From positions 20,316 through 84,315 of the forward strand of contig NZ_JAIQLH010000051.1 in NCBI RefSeq assembly GCF_020037025.1: a DNA stretch of 64,000 bases. The letters run 5' to 3'. Shown in pieces: positions 42,718 to 51,805 of the stretch (the first letter of the stretch is position 1; every line of letters begins with the position of its first letter). The translations under genes were made by a program, and so were the position numbers. The notes beneath the pieces were generated by a model. The model ran no database searches, was not told the origin of the DNA, and worked only from the letters and a program-made list of their open reading frames with translations. Source of the DNA: Streptomyces huiliensis. GTDB taxonomy: Bacteria > Actinomycetota > Actinomycetes > Streptomycetales > Streptomycetaceae.

Positions 42718-44450
42718 CGGTGGTCTTCCTCTCTGAATTCGGTACCGCCGCCCTGCGCGGTGCGTTCGCGCAGCTCGATGCGGCGGATCTTGCCGGACAC
42801 GGTCTTGGGCAGCTCGGCGAACTCCAGCCGGCGGATGCGCTTGTACGGCGCGAGGACCGCGCGCGAGTGGGCGAACAGCGCCTTCGCGGTGTCCGGCCCC
42901 GGCTCCCAGCCCTCGGCGAGGACGACGTACGCCTTGGGCACGGAGAGCCGCAGCGGGTCGGGCGAGGGCACGACGGCGGCCTCCGCGACGGCCTCGTGCT
43001 CCAACAGCGCGCTCTCCAGCTCGAAGGGCGAGATCTTGTAGTCGCTCGACTTGAAGACGTCGTCCGCGCGCCCGATGTAGGTGATGTATCCGTCCGCGTC
43101 CCGGGCACCGATGTCGCCGGTGCGGTAGTAGCCGCCGGCCATCGCCTCGGCGGTGCGCTCGGGGTCGCCGGCGTAGCCGGTCATCAGGCCGACGGGACGG
43201 GTCGCGGGGTCGCCGGTGAGGTCGAGGGAGATCTCTCCCTCGTCGGCCGGTTCGCCGGTGACCGGGTCGAGCAGGACGACGGTGAAGCCGGGGCTCGGGC
43301 GGCCCATGGAGCCGGTCTTCAGCGGCTGCCCGGGCGGGTTGGCGACCTGGACGGAGGTCTCCGTCTGCCCGAAGCCGTCCCGGATGGTGACGCCCCAGGC
43401 GCGCCGGACGGCCTCGATGACCTCCGGGTTGAGCGGCTCGCCGGCCGCCACCACCTCGCGCGGCGGGGTGCGCAGGGCCCGCAGGTCGGCCTGGATGAGC
43501 ATGCGCCAGACGGTGGGCGGGGCGCAGAAGCTCGTCACGCCGCAGCGGTCCATCTCGGCCATCAGGCGGGCCGGGTCGAAGCGGGTGTAGTTGACCACGA
43601 AGACCGTCGCCCCGGCGTTCCAGGGCGCGAAGAAGTTGGACCAGGCGTGTTTGGCCCAGCCGGGCGAGGAGATGTTGAGGTGCACGTCGCCGGGGCGCAG
43701 CCCGATCCAGTACATCGTGGTCAAGTGGCCGATGGGGTACGACGTGTGGGTGTGCTCGACGAGTTTGGGGCGGGCGGTGGTGCCGGAGGTGAAGTACAGG
43801 AGGAGGGGGGCGTCGGCGGGGGTGGGGCCGTCGGGGACGAAGCTCTCGTCGCTCTCATCCGTCCCTTCACTGCCATCCGCCGTTCCGTCCTCGTACGGGA
43901 GCCAGCCGGGCGGCGGGGTGCCGCCGACGGCGATCCGCGTGTAGTCGCCGGGGACCTCGGCGAACTTGCCGGTGTCGGCGGTCCGGACGACGACGTGCCG
44001 GGCCCGGCCGCGCTCGATGCGGTCGGCCAGGTCGGCGGGGCCGAGCAGCGGGGTGGCGGGGATGACGACGGCGCGCAGCTTCATCGCCGCGAGCATGGTC
44101 TCCCAGAGCTCGGCCTGATTGCCGAGCATGAGGACGATCCGGTCGCCGGCGCGGACGCCGCGGGCGCGCAGCCGGCGGGCGGTCCGGTCGGAGCGGCGGC
44201 GCAGCGCGTCGAAGGACAGCTTCGTCTCGCTGCCGTCCTCCTCCACGATCCAGAGGGCGGTGGCGTCGTTGCCGCGGGCGAGCGGGTCGAACCAGTCCAG
44301 CGCCCAGTTGAAGTGGGCGGGGCGGGGCCAGACGAAGCCGTCGTACGCGGCGCGGTAGTCCTCCCGGTGGGCGAGCAGGAAGTCCCGCGCCGCCCGGAAG
44401 GCGTCCGCTCCGCCCGGCGCCGCCGCTCCCGCCGTGTTCTCTGCCGCCAC
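42714..44450 (-). CDS. AMP-binding acyl-CoA synthetase, medium-chain type
   Basis: A 578-residue AMP-forming ligase similar to medium-chain acyl-CoA synthetases: P-loop [65 protein letters not shown] and Lys in [13 protein letters not shown]. The start is GTG 44450 with GGAGG five bases before; the longer ATG frame overlaps the promoter. An acidic insertion ([16 protein letters not shown]) lies in the middle. It is coupled to a second, different ligase, so the pair may act on related acids. Substrate unknown. Confidence 0.9.
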   Translation of the reverse strand: MAAENTAGAAAPGGADAFRAARDFLLAHREDYRAAYDGFVWPRPAHFNWALDWFDPLARGNDATALWIVEEDGSETKLSFDALRRRSDRTARRLRARGVRAGDRIVLMLGNQAELWETMLAAMKLRAVVIPATPLLGPADLADRIERGRARHVVVRTADTGKFAEVPGDYTRIAVGGTPPPGWLPYEDGTADGSEGTDESDESFVPDGPTPADAPLLLYFTSGTTARPKLVEHTHTSYPIGHLTTMYWIGLRPGDVHLNISSPGWAKHAWSNFFAPWNAGATVFVVNYTRFDPARLMAEMDRCGVTSFCAPPTVWRMLIQADLRALRTPPREVVAAGEPLNPEVIEAVRRAWGVTIRDGFGQTETSVQVANPPGQPLKTGSMGRPSPGFTVVLLDPVTGEPADEGEISLDLTGDPATRPVGLMTGYAGDPERTAEAMAGGYYRTGDIGARDADGYITYIGRADDVFKSSDYKISPFELESALLEHEAVAEAAVVPSPDPLRLSVPKAYVVLAEGWEPGPDTAKALFAHSRAVLAPYKRIRRLEFAELPKTVSGKIRRIELRERTAQGGGTEFREEDHR

Positions 44451-45005
44451 GTCTTCCTCCACTCGCCGCGCGTGCCGTCGATCGTCCGATCCGCGGTCGA
44501 TCCGTGGTCGATCCGCAGGTGAGCATCGTGCGTCGGTGATCGAAGACCCGCCAGCCCCGGACGGGGCTGTCCGCGCCACGCGAACAGGGGATTCCCGCCG
44601 GGGTTCCCGGGGGACGGCCGTCCCCGCTCAGGTTCTTCCAGATTCTTTGCCCGCCCATGGCAGCGTGGTAGTGGGACCCGGCGCACGGCAGGGGCGCACA
44701 CCCGGCGCACGGGGTCACGGTGGTCGGTCGCGCGCCGGGTGATCCTCCGTGTGGGGCCGAGCGAGGCCGTGCGGGGGCCGTACGGAGTGCGGGGCCGCAC
44801 CGGGGGTGGCGCCGGGGTCGCGTCAACGGGCCGTCAAGGCTCCCGGGTGCCGGGTCAACAGGCTGTCAAGGAAACGGTCGTCCGGGCGCGGGGCGGGCAT
44901 ACCGTGGGCAGCGGCGCGGCGCTCCGGCCGACGGGCCGGGCGCGCTGTCTCCGTCCACTGCCTCACCCCCGGTTCATTTCTCCCTCATCCTTCCCGAGGA
45001 CCGTC
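44451..45005. other. 555-bp divergent intergenic region
   Basis: No gene is supportable. It contains a small inverted repeat around the ligase promoter (GGATCGACCACGGATCGACC-like direct repeats at about 44490-44515) and the four-part GTCAA repeat at 44822-44871. Confidence 0.5.
44822..44871 (+). promoter_or_regulatory. 11-bp-phased GTCAA direct repeats
   Basis: GTCAACGGGCCGTCAAGG (44822-44839) recurs as GTCAACAGGCTGTCAAGG (44854-44871). Each holds two GTCAA boxes 11 bp apart, so four boxes occur at spacings 11, 21, 11. Such direct repeats are bound by OmpR/PhoP-class regulators; the boxes resemble but do not match the Streptomyces PHO box. Confidence 0.5.
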
Positions 45006-45539
45006 ATGCGTGTAAACCGAACTCCCGCCGAAGCGGCCGCCGTAGCGGCCGCGACGGCCGCCCCGCACAGCCCGGTGGCCGACGGCGAGGAATCCTCCGA
45101 AGAGCCCGCCCATCCCGGCGGGGCACCGGCTTCGACCAGCCCTGTGCCCGCCGCCGCTCCTGCGCCCGCTGCCACTCCTGCGCCCGTCGGCGATCCCGTG
45201 CCCGCCGGCCGTCCCGTGCCCGTCACTGCGGCGTACGGGCTCGCGGACCCGGCGCTGTACGTTCCCGTGCGCCCCTGTCCCGTCGGCTTCGCGCTCCGGG
45301 TCTTCCGTACGCCCCTCGGCGGCCGGACGGCCGTCGCCTTCACCACGCCCGCGCGGCTCGCCGCGTGCCTAGGCCCGCACCAGCCGGCCGTCCGGCTGGC
45401 GCTGCCGGCCGTACGCGCGCTCGCCACGCCTCTCGGCGTCACTCTGGTCTCCGTGGACCCACAGCTCACGGCCCCCGCGGTCCGCCGCTCCCCCGACGGC
45501 CCGGCTCCCGCGGCCCTGCAGCCCACGCTTCCGGGCTGA
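45006..45539 (+). CDS. SAV_915-family protein
   Basis: A 177-residue protein. The first 75 residues are Ala/Pro/Val-rich low complexity (PAAAPAPAATPAPVGDPVPA). The C-terminal 100 residues (VRPCPVGFALRVFRTPLGGR, TPARLAACLG, ALATPLGVTLVSVDP) match the SAV_915 family, known only from actinobacteria and of unknown role. ATG 45006 has GAGGA six bases upstream. It lies downstream of the GTCAA direct repeats. Confidence 0.75.
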   Translation: MRVNRTPAEAAAVAAATAAPHSPVADGEESSEEPAHPGGAPASTSPVPAAAPAPAATPAPVGDPVPAGRPVPVTAAYGLADPALYVPVRPCPVGFALRVFRTPLGGRTAVAFTTPARLAACLGPHQPAVRLALPAVRALATPLGVTLVSVDPQLTAPAVRRSPDGPAPAALQPTLPG

Positions 45540-45815
45540 TCCCGCGGGGCCCCACCGGCCCGCGCCCGGCTCGGCCCAGGCCGGGGCGACACGACCACGC
45601 GCCGCCCCGGCCGCCCGCGGCCTGTACGAGCCGCGGGCTGCGGGCCCCAAGCCGTGGGCCGGCTGTGAACTCCCTTCCTCAGCACGGAGACGCGCGGGTC
45701 CGCAGCCGTCACCGAGACCACAGACGCCCCGATGCCGGTGCCCCGCCCCTCCCGCCTACGCCTCAGAGACCCCATCCGCCGCCCCTCCAGCCCCGAAGGC
45801 GCCGAAGGAACCCCC

Positions 45816-47210
45816 GTGACCCTCTCCCTCCCCCTCCCTGCCTCGCCCCTGCCCGCACCCACAGCCCCCATAGCCCCGGCCTCCTCCGAAGCCCCCGGAG
45901 CCCCCGAGGCCGCCGGCCCCGCCCCCCTCTGGCCCGCCTCCGCCCGGACGCTGCCCTCCGGCGGTGTGGCCGTCGGCGGCGTCCCCCTGGCCGAACTCGC
46001 CGACCGCTTCGGCACCCCCGCGTACGTCCTCGACGAGGACGAGGTCCGCACCCGGGCACGCGCCTGGCGCGCCGCGCTCCCGGACGCCGGGATCGCCTAC
46101 GCGGGCAAGGCGTTCCTCTGCCGCGCCATGGTCCGCTGGATCGACGAGGAGGGGCTGGACCTGGACGTGTGCTCCGCCGGGGAGCTCGACCTCGCGGTCC
46201 ACGCCGGCTTCCCGACCGAGCGCGTCGTCCTGCACGGCAACGCCAAGAGCCCCGCCGACCTGCGTGCCGCGCTCCGCCTCGGGGTGGGCCGGATCGTCCT
46301 GGACGGCACCGGCGAGATCGCCCGGCTCGCCGCCCTCGTCCCCGACGGGACCCGGCAGCGGGTGCTGCTGCGCGTCGTCCCGGGGGTGGCGGCGGGGGCG
46401 CACGCGGCCGTACGGACGGGGGTCGAGGGGCAGAAGTTCGGGATACCGGTCGCGGGCGGCGCGGCCGAGGAGGCGGTGGCACGCGTCCTGGGGCAGCCCC
46501 GGCTCGACCTGGTGGGCCTGCACTGCCACCTCGGCTCGCAGATCACCTCCGCCGGCCCGTACGCGGTCGCCGTCCGCAGACTCGTCGAACTGCTGTCCCG
46601 GCTGCGCGACCGGCACGGCGTCACCTTCCCCGAACTGGGCCTGGGCGGCGGCTTCGGCATCGCCTACCGCCCCGGCGACCCGGCCGTCGACCCCGCGGCG
46701 TACGCCGACCGCGTCACCACCGAACTCGCCCTGCGCTGCGCCCACGCCGAGCTCCCCGTCCCCCGCCTGACGGTCGAGCCGGGCCGCTGGATCGCGGGCC
46801 CGGCCGGGGTGGCCCTCTACCGGGTGCTCGCGGTCAAGAGCACGGGCGGCCGCACCTTCGTCTCCGTCGACGGCGGCATGAGCGACAACCCCCGCCCGGC
46901 GCTCTACGGCGCCCGCTACACCGTCCACCTGGCGAACCGTTCCTCCCCGGCACCGGCGCGGACCGTGACGGTGGTCGGCCGGCACTGCGAGGCCGGTGAC
47001 ATCCTCGCCGAGGACGCCCCGCTCCCCGCCGACCTCCGTCCGGGCGACCTCCTGGCGGTCCCGGCCTCGGGCGCCTACCACCTGTCCATGGCCTCCGCCT
47101 ACAACCAGGTCGGCCGCCCGCCGGTGGCGGCGGTGTCCGGCGGCCGGGCGCGGCTCCTCGTCCGCCGCGAGACGCCGGAGGACCTGCGGAGCCGCGACGT
47201 CGGGGAGTAG
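45816..47210 (+). CDS. lysA: diaminopimelate decarboxylase-type PLP enzyme
   Basis: A 464-residue fold-III PLP decarboxylase. It should convert meso-diaminopimelate to lysine. The PLP lysine is in AYAGKAFLC, then VCSAGELDLAV, HCHLGSQ, ELGLGGGFGIAY, the active-site partner motif CEAGDILAED and SGAYHLSMASAYN, where the substrate tyrosine sits. GTG 45816 has GAAGGA upstream. An N-terminal Pro/Ala extension of about 45 residues precedes the barrel. Streptomycetes usually carry a housekeeping lysA elsewhere, so this may be a second copy; the sequence alone cannot tell. Confidence 0.88.
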   Translation: MTLSLPLPASPLPAPTAPIAPASSEAPGAPEAAGPAPLWPASARTLPSGGVAVGGVPLAELADRFGTPAYVLDEDEVRTRARAWRAALPDAGIAYAGKAFLCRAMVRWIDEEGLDLDVCSAGELDLAVHAGFPTERVVLHGNAKSPADLRAALRLGVGRIVLDGTGEIARLAALVPDGTRQRVLLRVVPGVAAGAHAAVRTGVEGQKFGIPVAGGAAEEAVARVLGQPRLDLVGLHCHLGSQITSAGPYAVAVRRLVELLSRLRDRHGVTFPELGLGGGFGIAYRPGDPAVDPAAYADRVTTELALRCAHAELPVPRLTVEPGRWIAGPAGVALYRVLAVKSTGGRTFVSVDGGMSDNPRPALYGARYTVHLANRSSPAPARTVTVVGRHCEAGDILAEDAPLPADLRPGDLLAVPASGAYHLSMASAYNQVGRPPVAAVSGGRARLLVRRETPEDLRSRDVGE

Positions 47211-47281
47211 CGGGGGTATACCCCAGTGGCAGCATGCCGCCCTCAAGGGGTAGAAGTGGGGGCCCACGGGAGGGAACCGCC

Positions 47282-47395
47282 ATGGGATCGACGCCCTGTT
47301 CGACCTGTACCGGATCCGGGTACGTGACCGACGGCGACGGCCTGACAAGCGCGTGCACCGACTGCGACGGGACCGGCCGTATCGAACACCGCTAG
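47282..47395 (+). CDS. tiny DnaJ-type zinc-finger protein (37 aa)
   Basis: ATG 47282 (GGGAGGG site ten bases upstream) to TAG 47393-47395. The protein is just two CxxCxGxG motifs, CSTCTGSG and CTDCDGTG, as in the DnaJ zinc domain. It probably binds one zinc ion and may assist folding or bind a partner. It is followed eight bases later by a second small zinc protein, giving an operon. Confidence 0.75.
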   Translation: MGSTPCSTCTGSGYVTDGDGLTSACTDCDGTGRIEHR

Positions 47396-47403
47396 GAGGC
47401 GTC

Positions 47404-47580
47404 GTGTGCAACAAGTGCAACAACGAGGGCTTCGTCAAGGAGGAACTCCTGAACGGGTCCAGGCTGGTTCACCCGTGTCCCGTCTGCAACAAGGCCGAGT
47501 CGGACCGCAACCGCGAGACGCGCCGGCAGGCCGCCTGGCTCAGCCGGCTGTCCAGCGCGGACAGGCCCCGCGCCGAGTAA
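47404..47580 (+). CDS. small zinc-ribbon protein (58 aa)
   Basis: GTG 47404 with AGGAGG six bases upstream. It has CNKCNNEGF and CPVCNKAESDRNRE, a four-cysteine zinc site followed by a basic helix. It is probably co-translated with the preceding DnaJ-like peptide. Function unknown. Confidence 0.75.
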   Translation: MCNKCNNEGFVKEELLNGSRLVHPCPVCNKAESDRNRETRRQAAWLSRLSSADRPRAE

Positions 47581-47634
47581 CCGGCCGGCGGGCCTGATGG
47601 GGGGTGGCTCCTCCGGGGGCGGGCCCGGGGCGCC

Positions 47635-48486
47635 TCAAACCTCCCGCGCCACCGCACGGATGAGGGACCGCGACTCGTCCCGCCCCAGAGCCGCGTTCTC
47701 CATCCACTCCAGCTGTGAGCGGCACTTCGCCAACTGCAGCTCCGCATGCCAGAAGAGCGGCCCGAGCTCGGAATCCAGCTGCGCCGTGTCCAGCTGCCGC
47801 ACCGGCCCCTCCGCGTACACCAGCGAGTTGCCGGCCCCCGGAAACGCGCCACTGGAGACCGGCACGACCCGCAGGACCACGTGGTCCCGCTCGGACGCCT
47901 CGGCCAGGTACTCCAGCTGCCGCCGGGCCACGTCCCGGCCGCCGAACCGCGTCCGCAGCGCCGTCTCGTGGATGTACCCGACGTAGTCCAGCGGCCGGTC
48001 GCCGGCCAGGACCCGGGCCCTGGCCATCCGGAAGGCCACCCGGAGCTCCACCTCCAGCCGGCTCGGCGGCGGCAGCACGGCCGCGAAGATGGAACGGGCG
48101 TAGTCCTCGGTCTGGAGGAGTCCGGGGAGGTGCATGACCTGCGAGGTCAGCACCCGTTCCGCGTGCCACTCCAGCTCCGCGACGTCGAGCATGCCGGGTG
48201 GCAGGTCCGCGCGGTACCGCTCCCACCAGCCCTGTTTGCGGTCGGTGGCCATGTCGGCGAGCGCTTCGATGTACCGCTCGTCGGAACACGCGTAGTTGCA
48301 GGCGAGGATGCGCAGGCGCTCGGGCGAGACGACGCGCGTCCCCGACTCCATGTGCGAGATCTTCGTACGGTCGACGCCGAGCAGGCGGGCGGCGTAGTCG
48401 GTGGAAACCCCGGCCGCGGTGCGCATCTTGCGCAGCTCGCTCCCCAGCCTCTTCTGGCGTTCGGTCGGTGTCGTTCTGGGCGGCAT
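47635..48486 (-). CDS. XRE regulator with DUF5753 domain
   Basis: A 283-residue Streptomyces-type regulator. An XRE helix-turn-helix (STDYAARLLGVDRTKISHME) fills residues about 15-70. The DUF5753 effector domain runs from about 95 to 275 (LPGLLQTEDYARSIF, GYIHETALRTRFGG, VVPVSSGAFPGAGN). Genes of this type usually sit beside a DUF397 gene; none is present here, so it is an orphan. The ATG has a poor ribosome site. Confidence 0.92.
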   Translation of the reverse strand: MPPRTTPTERQKRLGSELRKMRTAAGVSTDYAARLLGVDRTKISHMESGTRVVSPERLRILACNYACSDERYIEALADMATDRKQGWWERYRADLPPGMLDVAELEWHAERVLTSQVMHLPGLLQTEDYARSIFAAVLPPPSRLEVELRVAFRMARARVLAGDRPLDYVGYIHETALRTRFGGRDVARRQLEYLAEASERDHVVLRVVPVSSGAFPGAGNSLVYAEGPVRQLDTAQLDSELGPLFWHAELQLAKCRSQLEWMENAALGRDESRSLIRAVAREV

Positions 48487-48633
48487 GTGCCTTTCCTACT
48501 GGCTTGCGGGGCCCGCCCGGCCCGGTGCGCCCGTCCGTTCACCCGATGGAGGCACGAGCCACCGCCGGAGTGGCACGGGTGTCCCCCGCTTTCGCGGGCG
48601 GGTGCGGGCAGACGCTTCCGGGCACCGCCCCTC

Positions 48634-49164
48634 TCACACCTCCCGCCGCATGCACACCCGCGGCCACCGGTCCAGCCCGTGCGCCGCTTCCTGTTCCCGG
48701 ACCGCCCGGAGCTCCGGAGTGATCTCGTCCGCGGCCAGCACGCGGAAGCCGCAGCGCTCGTAGTAGGACGCGTTCCACGGGACGTCGGCGAAGGTGGTGA
48801 GGGTGAGCGCGGGGATCCCCGCCGCGCGGGCGACGGAGGCCAGGTGCTCCAGCAGGGCGCGGCCGACGCCTCGGCGGGCGGCGGCGGGGTGGACGGAGAC
48901 CTGCTCGACGTGGAGGTTGCCGTCGATCCGGTCGGCGAGCAGGTACGCCACCGGAACGTCCGATTCCGAACCCTCGGGCGATCGCGACGGCGCCGTGGCC
49001 ACCCACGCGCGCCCGTTCCGGCGGTAGATCTCCAACTCGTCGAGCGGAAGCGGTTCGTCGGCGGCGATCTCCGCCATGCCGACCTCGCGGAACCGCTCCC
49101 CGGCGGCCCGTTCGACGTCCTGGAGGAGCGGCAGTTCGGCGGGCTGGGGCGGGCGTATACGCAT
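48634..49164 (-). CDS. GNAT-family N-acetyltransferase
   Basis: A 176-residue acetyl-CoA-dependent transferase. The cofactor loop is in VEQVSVHPAAARRGVGRALL, followed by ALTLTTFADVPWNASYYERC, where the Tyr lies in the usual late position. The target is unknown. ATG 49164 begins MRIRPPQPAELPLLQDVE, a standard GNAT start. Confidence 0.9.
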   Translation of the reverse strand: MRIRPPQPAELPLLQDVERAAGERFREVGMAEIAADEPLPLDELEIYRRNGRAWVATAPSRSPEGSESDVPVAYLLADRIDGNLHVEQVSVHPAAARRGVGRALLEHLASVARAAGIPALTLTTFADVPWNASYYERCGFRVLAADEITPELRAVREQEAAHGLDRWPRVCMRREV

Positions 49165-49409
49165 GGGGCCAGTGTGATCGGTGGGAGCTCAACGCGTCGA
49201 ACCGTTATCGGCCTCCCGGCCGGCCGGAGCCGATTGACGCCCGTCCCACGAGCCACCATCATGGTCCGTCAAACGAATACATCAGGTCGGCGCCATGGTG
49301 GTAGGTGGGTGCGCCGGCCGGCTCCGCCTCGCCCCGGGACCGGCCGTCACGCGTACCGCGACGGACGTGTGCCGCCGGTCCGGGAGAGGCCCGACCACTG
49401 GGAGTCCCC

Positions 49410-50153
49410 GTGACCCACCACTCACCCGAGACCCGCCACTCACCCGAGACCACCTCCTCCCCCGCTTCCTCCCCGACCTCCGACCTGCTGGACCAGACCC
49501 TCCTGGCGATCGAGGCGTTCTTCACCGCGCTCGCCGAGACCCGCCCCGCTCGCGACGGCCTGCCCGCCGACCTCGACGGCCTGCCCGCCCGCCTCCGCGA
49601 CCGGTACGAGCGCCTCCGCGCCGACCAACGGCACCGGGCCGGGGACGAGCCGACCCGCCACCACCTGGCCGTCTCCCTCGCCGTCCTCGCCGCGTACCGG
49701 GAGCTCTCCCCCGAGCTCCCCGACGAGGAGCTGCTGCCGCTCCTGGAGCGGACGTTCGTCGAACCGCTCCGCGCCGGGATGCTGGCGGGCGTCGCCGCCG
49801 CGCTCGACGCCGCGCCGGACCCGTTCGCGCTGATGGTGGCGTACAACCGGCAACGCGAACGCGACTACTTCGGCCCCGCCTTCACCTTCAGCCACCCCCG
49901 TGACGACGACCACGAGCACGTCGCCCGGGTGGACCACTGCTACTACCACCAGGTGCTGGAGGCGAACGGCGCCGGGCGGCTGACGCCCGTGCTCTGCGCC
50001 TTCGACGCCAACTGGAGCGACGCCATCGACCCCGAGCGGCACGGCTTCGCCTTCGAACGGCCGACGACCATCGGGCACGGCGGGCCGCACTGCCCCTTCA
50101 CGTTCCGCCGTACGGCGGCGGGGGCCGGCCAGGGGGAGGTCACCGCCCGGTGA
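49410..50153 (+). CDS. ATC-hydrolase-like protein
   Basis: A 247-residue protein similar to the L-2-amino-thiazoline-4-carboxylate hydrolase family: YFGPAFTFSHPR, then HVARVDHCYYHQVLEANGAG, VLCAFDANWSDAID and GHGGPHCPF. The Cys and His residues of these blocks are the family's conserved ones. In bacteria the family hydrolyses cyclic thio- or lactam compounds, but the substrate here is unknown. GTG 49410 has GGGAG. An extra Pro/Thr N-terminus of about 25 residues is present. Its end overlaps the converging MgtC gene by 14 bp. Confidence 0.72.
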   Translation: MTHHSPETRHSPETTSSPASSPTSDLLDQTLLAIEAFFTALAETRPARDGLPADLDGLPARLRDRYERLRADQRHRAGDEPTRHHLAVSLAVLAAYRELSPELPDEELLPLLERTFVEPLRAGMLAGVAAALDAAPDPFALMVAYNRQRERDYFGPAFTFSHPRDDDHEHVARVDHCYYHQVLEANGAGRLTPVLCAFDANWSDAIDPERHGFAFERPTTIGHGGPHCPFTFRRTAAGAGQGEVTAR

Positions 50154-50952
50154 ACAGGTGCCGCACCCGCCGCCGGGCCCGCCCGGCCGGTCCGTAGCCG
50201 TCGTCCCCGTCATCCCCGTCGTCCCCCTCCGACTCCTCGTCGGAGGCGTTCAGGACCGTCCAGCTGACCGCCGAGACCGCCGGTTCGAGGGAGAGCCGGC
50301 TGACGGCCTCCTCCAGGAGGCTGTCGTCGCGGCGCTCGGTGGTCAGCTCGGCGGAGACGGTGACCTTCCCGGCGTCCTCGGCGTCCCGGCTGTGCACCGA
50401 GCGCAGCCGGAAGCCGGGGCGGCCGACGGCCTGCACGACGAGGGTGCGGACGTGGGCCTCCTCGGGCTCGGTGCAGACGACCTCGAAGTGGTAGTCGGTC
50501 GCCACCTCCGCCCCGCCACGCGGCTCCCGGTCCAGCCGCCGGGCGAGCGGCCGCAGCAGGGTGTTGGCGGCGACGACGCCGGCCGTGCCGAGGATCGCGA
50601 TCACGTACAGGCCGGTGCCGGCGAGGGCGCCGACGGCGGCCGAACACCACAGGGTGGCGGCCGTGTTCAGGCCGCGCACTCTCAGGCCGTCCCGCATGAT
50701 GACGCCCGCGCCGAGGAAGCCGATGCCCGAGACGATCTGGGCGGCCACCCGGGACCCGTCGTAGCCGGTGGTGCTGGTGGCGTCGGAGAAGCCGAAGGTG
50801 GACAGGAGCACGAAGAGCGCGGACCCGGCGGCGACGAGCGCGTTCGTCCGCAGCCCCGCCATCCGGGCCCGCCACTGGCGCTCCAGCCCGATGACCGAGC
50901 CCAGCCCCAGCCCGGCCCCGATATTGGCCGCCATGTGCCACTCCTGCACCAT
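50140..50952 (-). CDS. MgtC/SapB-family membrane protein
   Basis: A 270-residue protein. The MgtC transmembrane half has IGAGLGLGSVIGLERQWRAR, SGIGFLGAGVIMRDG and LNTAATLWCSAAVGAL. A soluble ACT-like half follows (YHFEVVCTEPEEAHVRTLVV) and ends in an acidic DDGDDGDDG stretch. MgtC proteins help cells cope with low magnesium or acid by acting on the F-type ATPase or on regulators. ATG 50952 has GGAG upstream. Confidence 0.88.
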   Translation of the reverse strand: MVQEWHMAANIGAGLGLGSVIGLERQWRARMAGLRTNALVAAGSALFVLLSTFGFSDATSTTGYDGSRVAAQIVSGIGFLGAGVIMRDGLRVRGLNTAATLWCSAAVGALAGTGLYVIAILGTAGVVAANTLLRPLARRLDREPRGGAEVATDYHFEVVCTEPEEAHVRTLVVQAVGRPGFRLRSVHSRDAEDAGKVTVSAELTTERRDDSLLEEAVSRLSLEPAVSAVSWTVLNASDEESEGDDGDDGDDGYGPAGRARRRVRHLFTGR

Positions 50953-51370
50953 CGCCCGTCTCCTCCTCAGCGGTCTCCTGCGTCGCTTTGGTATCGGCGG
51001 GTCGCGGCTCCCCGTTGAGCCGGCGGCCCATGCCCACGGCCGCCGCACGGGCCGTGGCCGGGTGTCCGTGGCCGGGTGTCCGTGGCCGGGTGTCCGTGGC
51101 CGTGGCCGCGGCTGCGGCTGCGGCTGCGACCCCGTCACCTCGGCCTGCCGGGCACGGGAAAGGCAGCACCGGGACGGTGCGTGGGGCCTTCCGAGGCACG
51201 GCGCGGGCACGGCCGGCGTTCCGTCCGCGGGCGCGAACCAAGCGATCACCCCGCCTGCCCCACCGCGACGGCTCCCACACCTCGTCCGGGCGGACGACTC
51301 CGGCCGCTTGAGCCGCTCCGGCCGTCAGCCCATGGACCACCGGTCGTCCGGGGGACCTGCGGACCACGGA
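50953..51370. other. 418-bp region upstream of mgtC-like gene
   Basis: No gene is supportable. It contains three 14-bp GGGTGTCCGTGGCC repeats (51060-51101) followed by GGCTGC triplication. An mgtC-type leader or riboswitch could lie here, but no M-box motif is recognised. Confidence 0.45.
51060..51101. repeat. 14-bp tandem repeat, three copies
   Basis: GGGTGTCCGTGGCC three times head to tail in the leader region of the mgtC-like gene. Confidence 0.9.
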
Positions 51371-51805
51371 CTACCCGCAGTCGCCCAGGATCGACCCCGA
51401 GGGGTCCGGTGAGTAGGTGGCGTACAGCAGGAACAGCTCGACCGGAATGGTCAGCGCTCCAAGCCAGGCACCGGTGCAAGCCAGGAGCCCCAGCTTGGTG
51501 TCCGCCAGCCGGGTACCGCGCCTCCGACGGATTTGTCGGGCAAGCAGCACACAAACGACGACGGCGGAGATGCCCAGAGCCAGGCCCGTCCACGCGGCGA
51601 AGTGTTGTGCCTTCGGGAAGGGCATGCGTTGACACGCCGCCTGCTGGCGGTCGACCCAGTCACCATGGATGCCCTGGACCTGCCACGACACGATCACACC
51701 GACAACGGTCGCGAACGGCACCCACAGCGCGGCGGCCAGAAAGCCTGGCGTAACGGGACGCCCACGTCCTGATTCCTCGGACAAGGGGGAGGTCGACGTG
51801 TCCAT
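51371..51805 (-). CDS. three-span membrane protein, candidate immunity protein
   Basis: A 144-residue membrane protein with three hydrophobic segments (FLAAALWVPFATVVGVIVSW, AWTGLALGISAVVVCVLLA, LLACTGAWLGALTIPVELFL) and a short Ser/Thr-rich cytoplasmic N-terminus. Its ATG overlaps the toxin gene stop in TGATG, so it is translationally coupled. No family recognised. Position and membrane location suggest that it protects the producer against the amidase toxin; a role in secretion or anchoring is also possible. Confidence 0.72.
   Translation of the reverse strand: MDTSTSPLSEESGRGRPVTPGFLAAALWVPFATVVGVIVSWQVQGIHGDWVDRQQAACQRMPFPKAQHFAAWTGLALGISAVVVCVLLARQIRRRRGTRLADTKLGLLACTGAWLGALTIPVELFLLYATYSPDPSGSILGDCG

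Noticed and set aside
50953..51370. Magnesium (M-box/ykoK) riboswitch before the mgtC-like gene
   Set aside because: No conserved M-box core could be recognised by eye; only simple repeats are evident.
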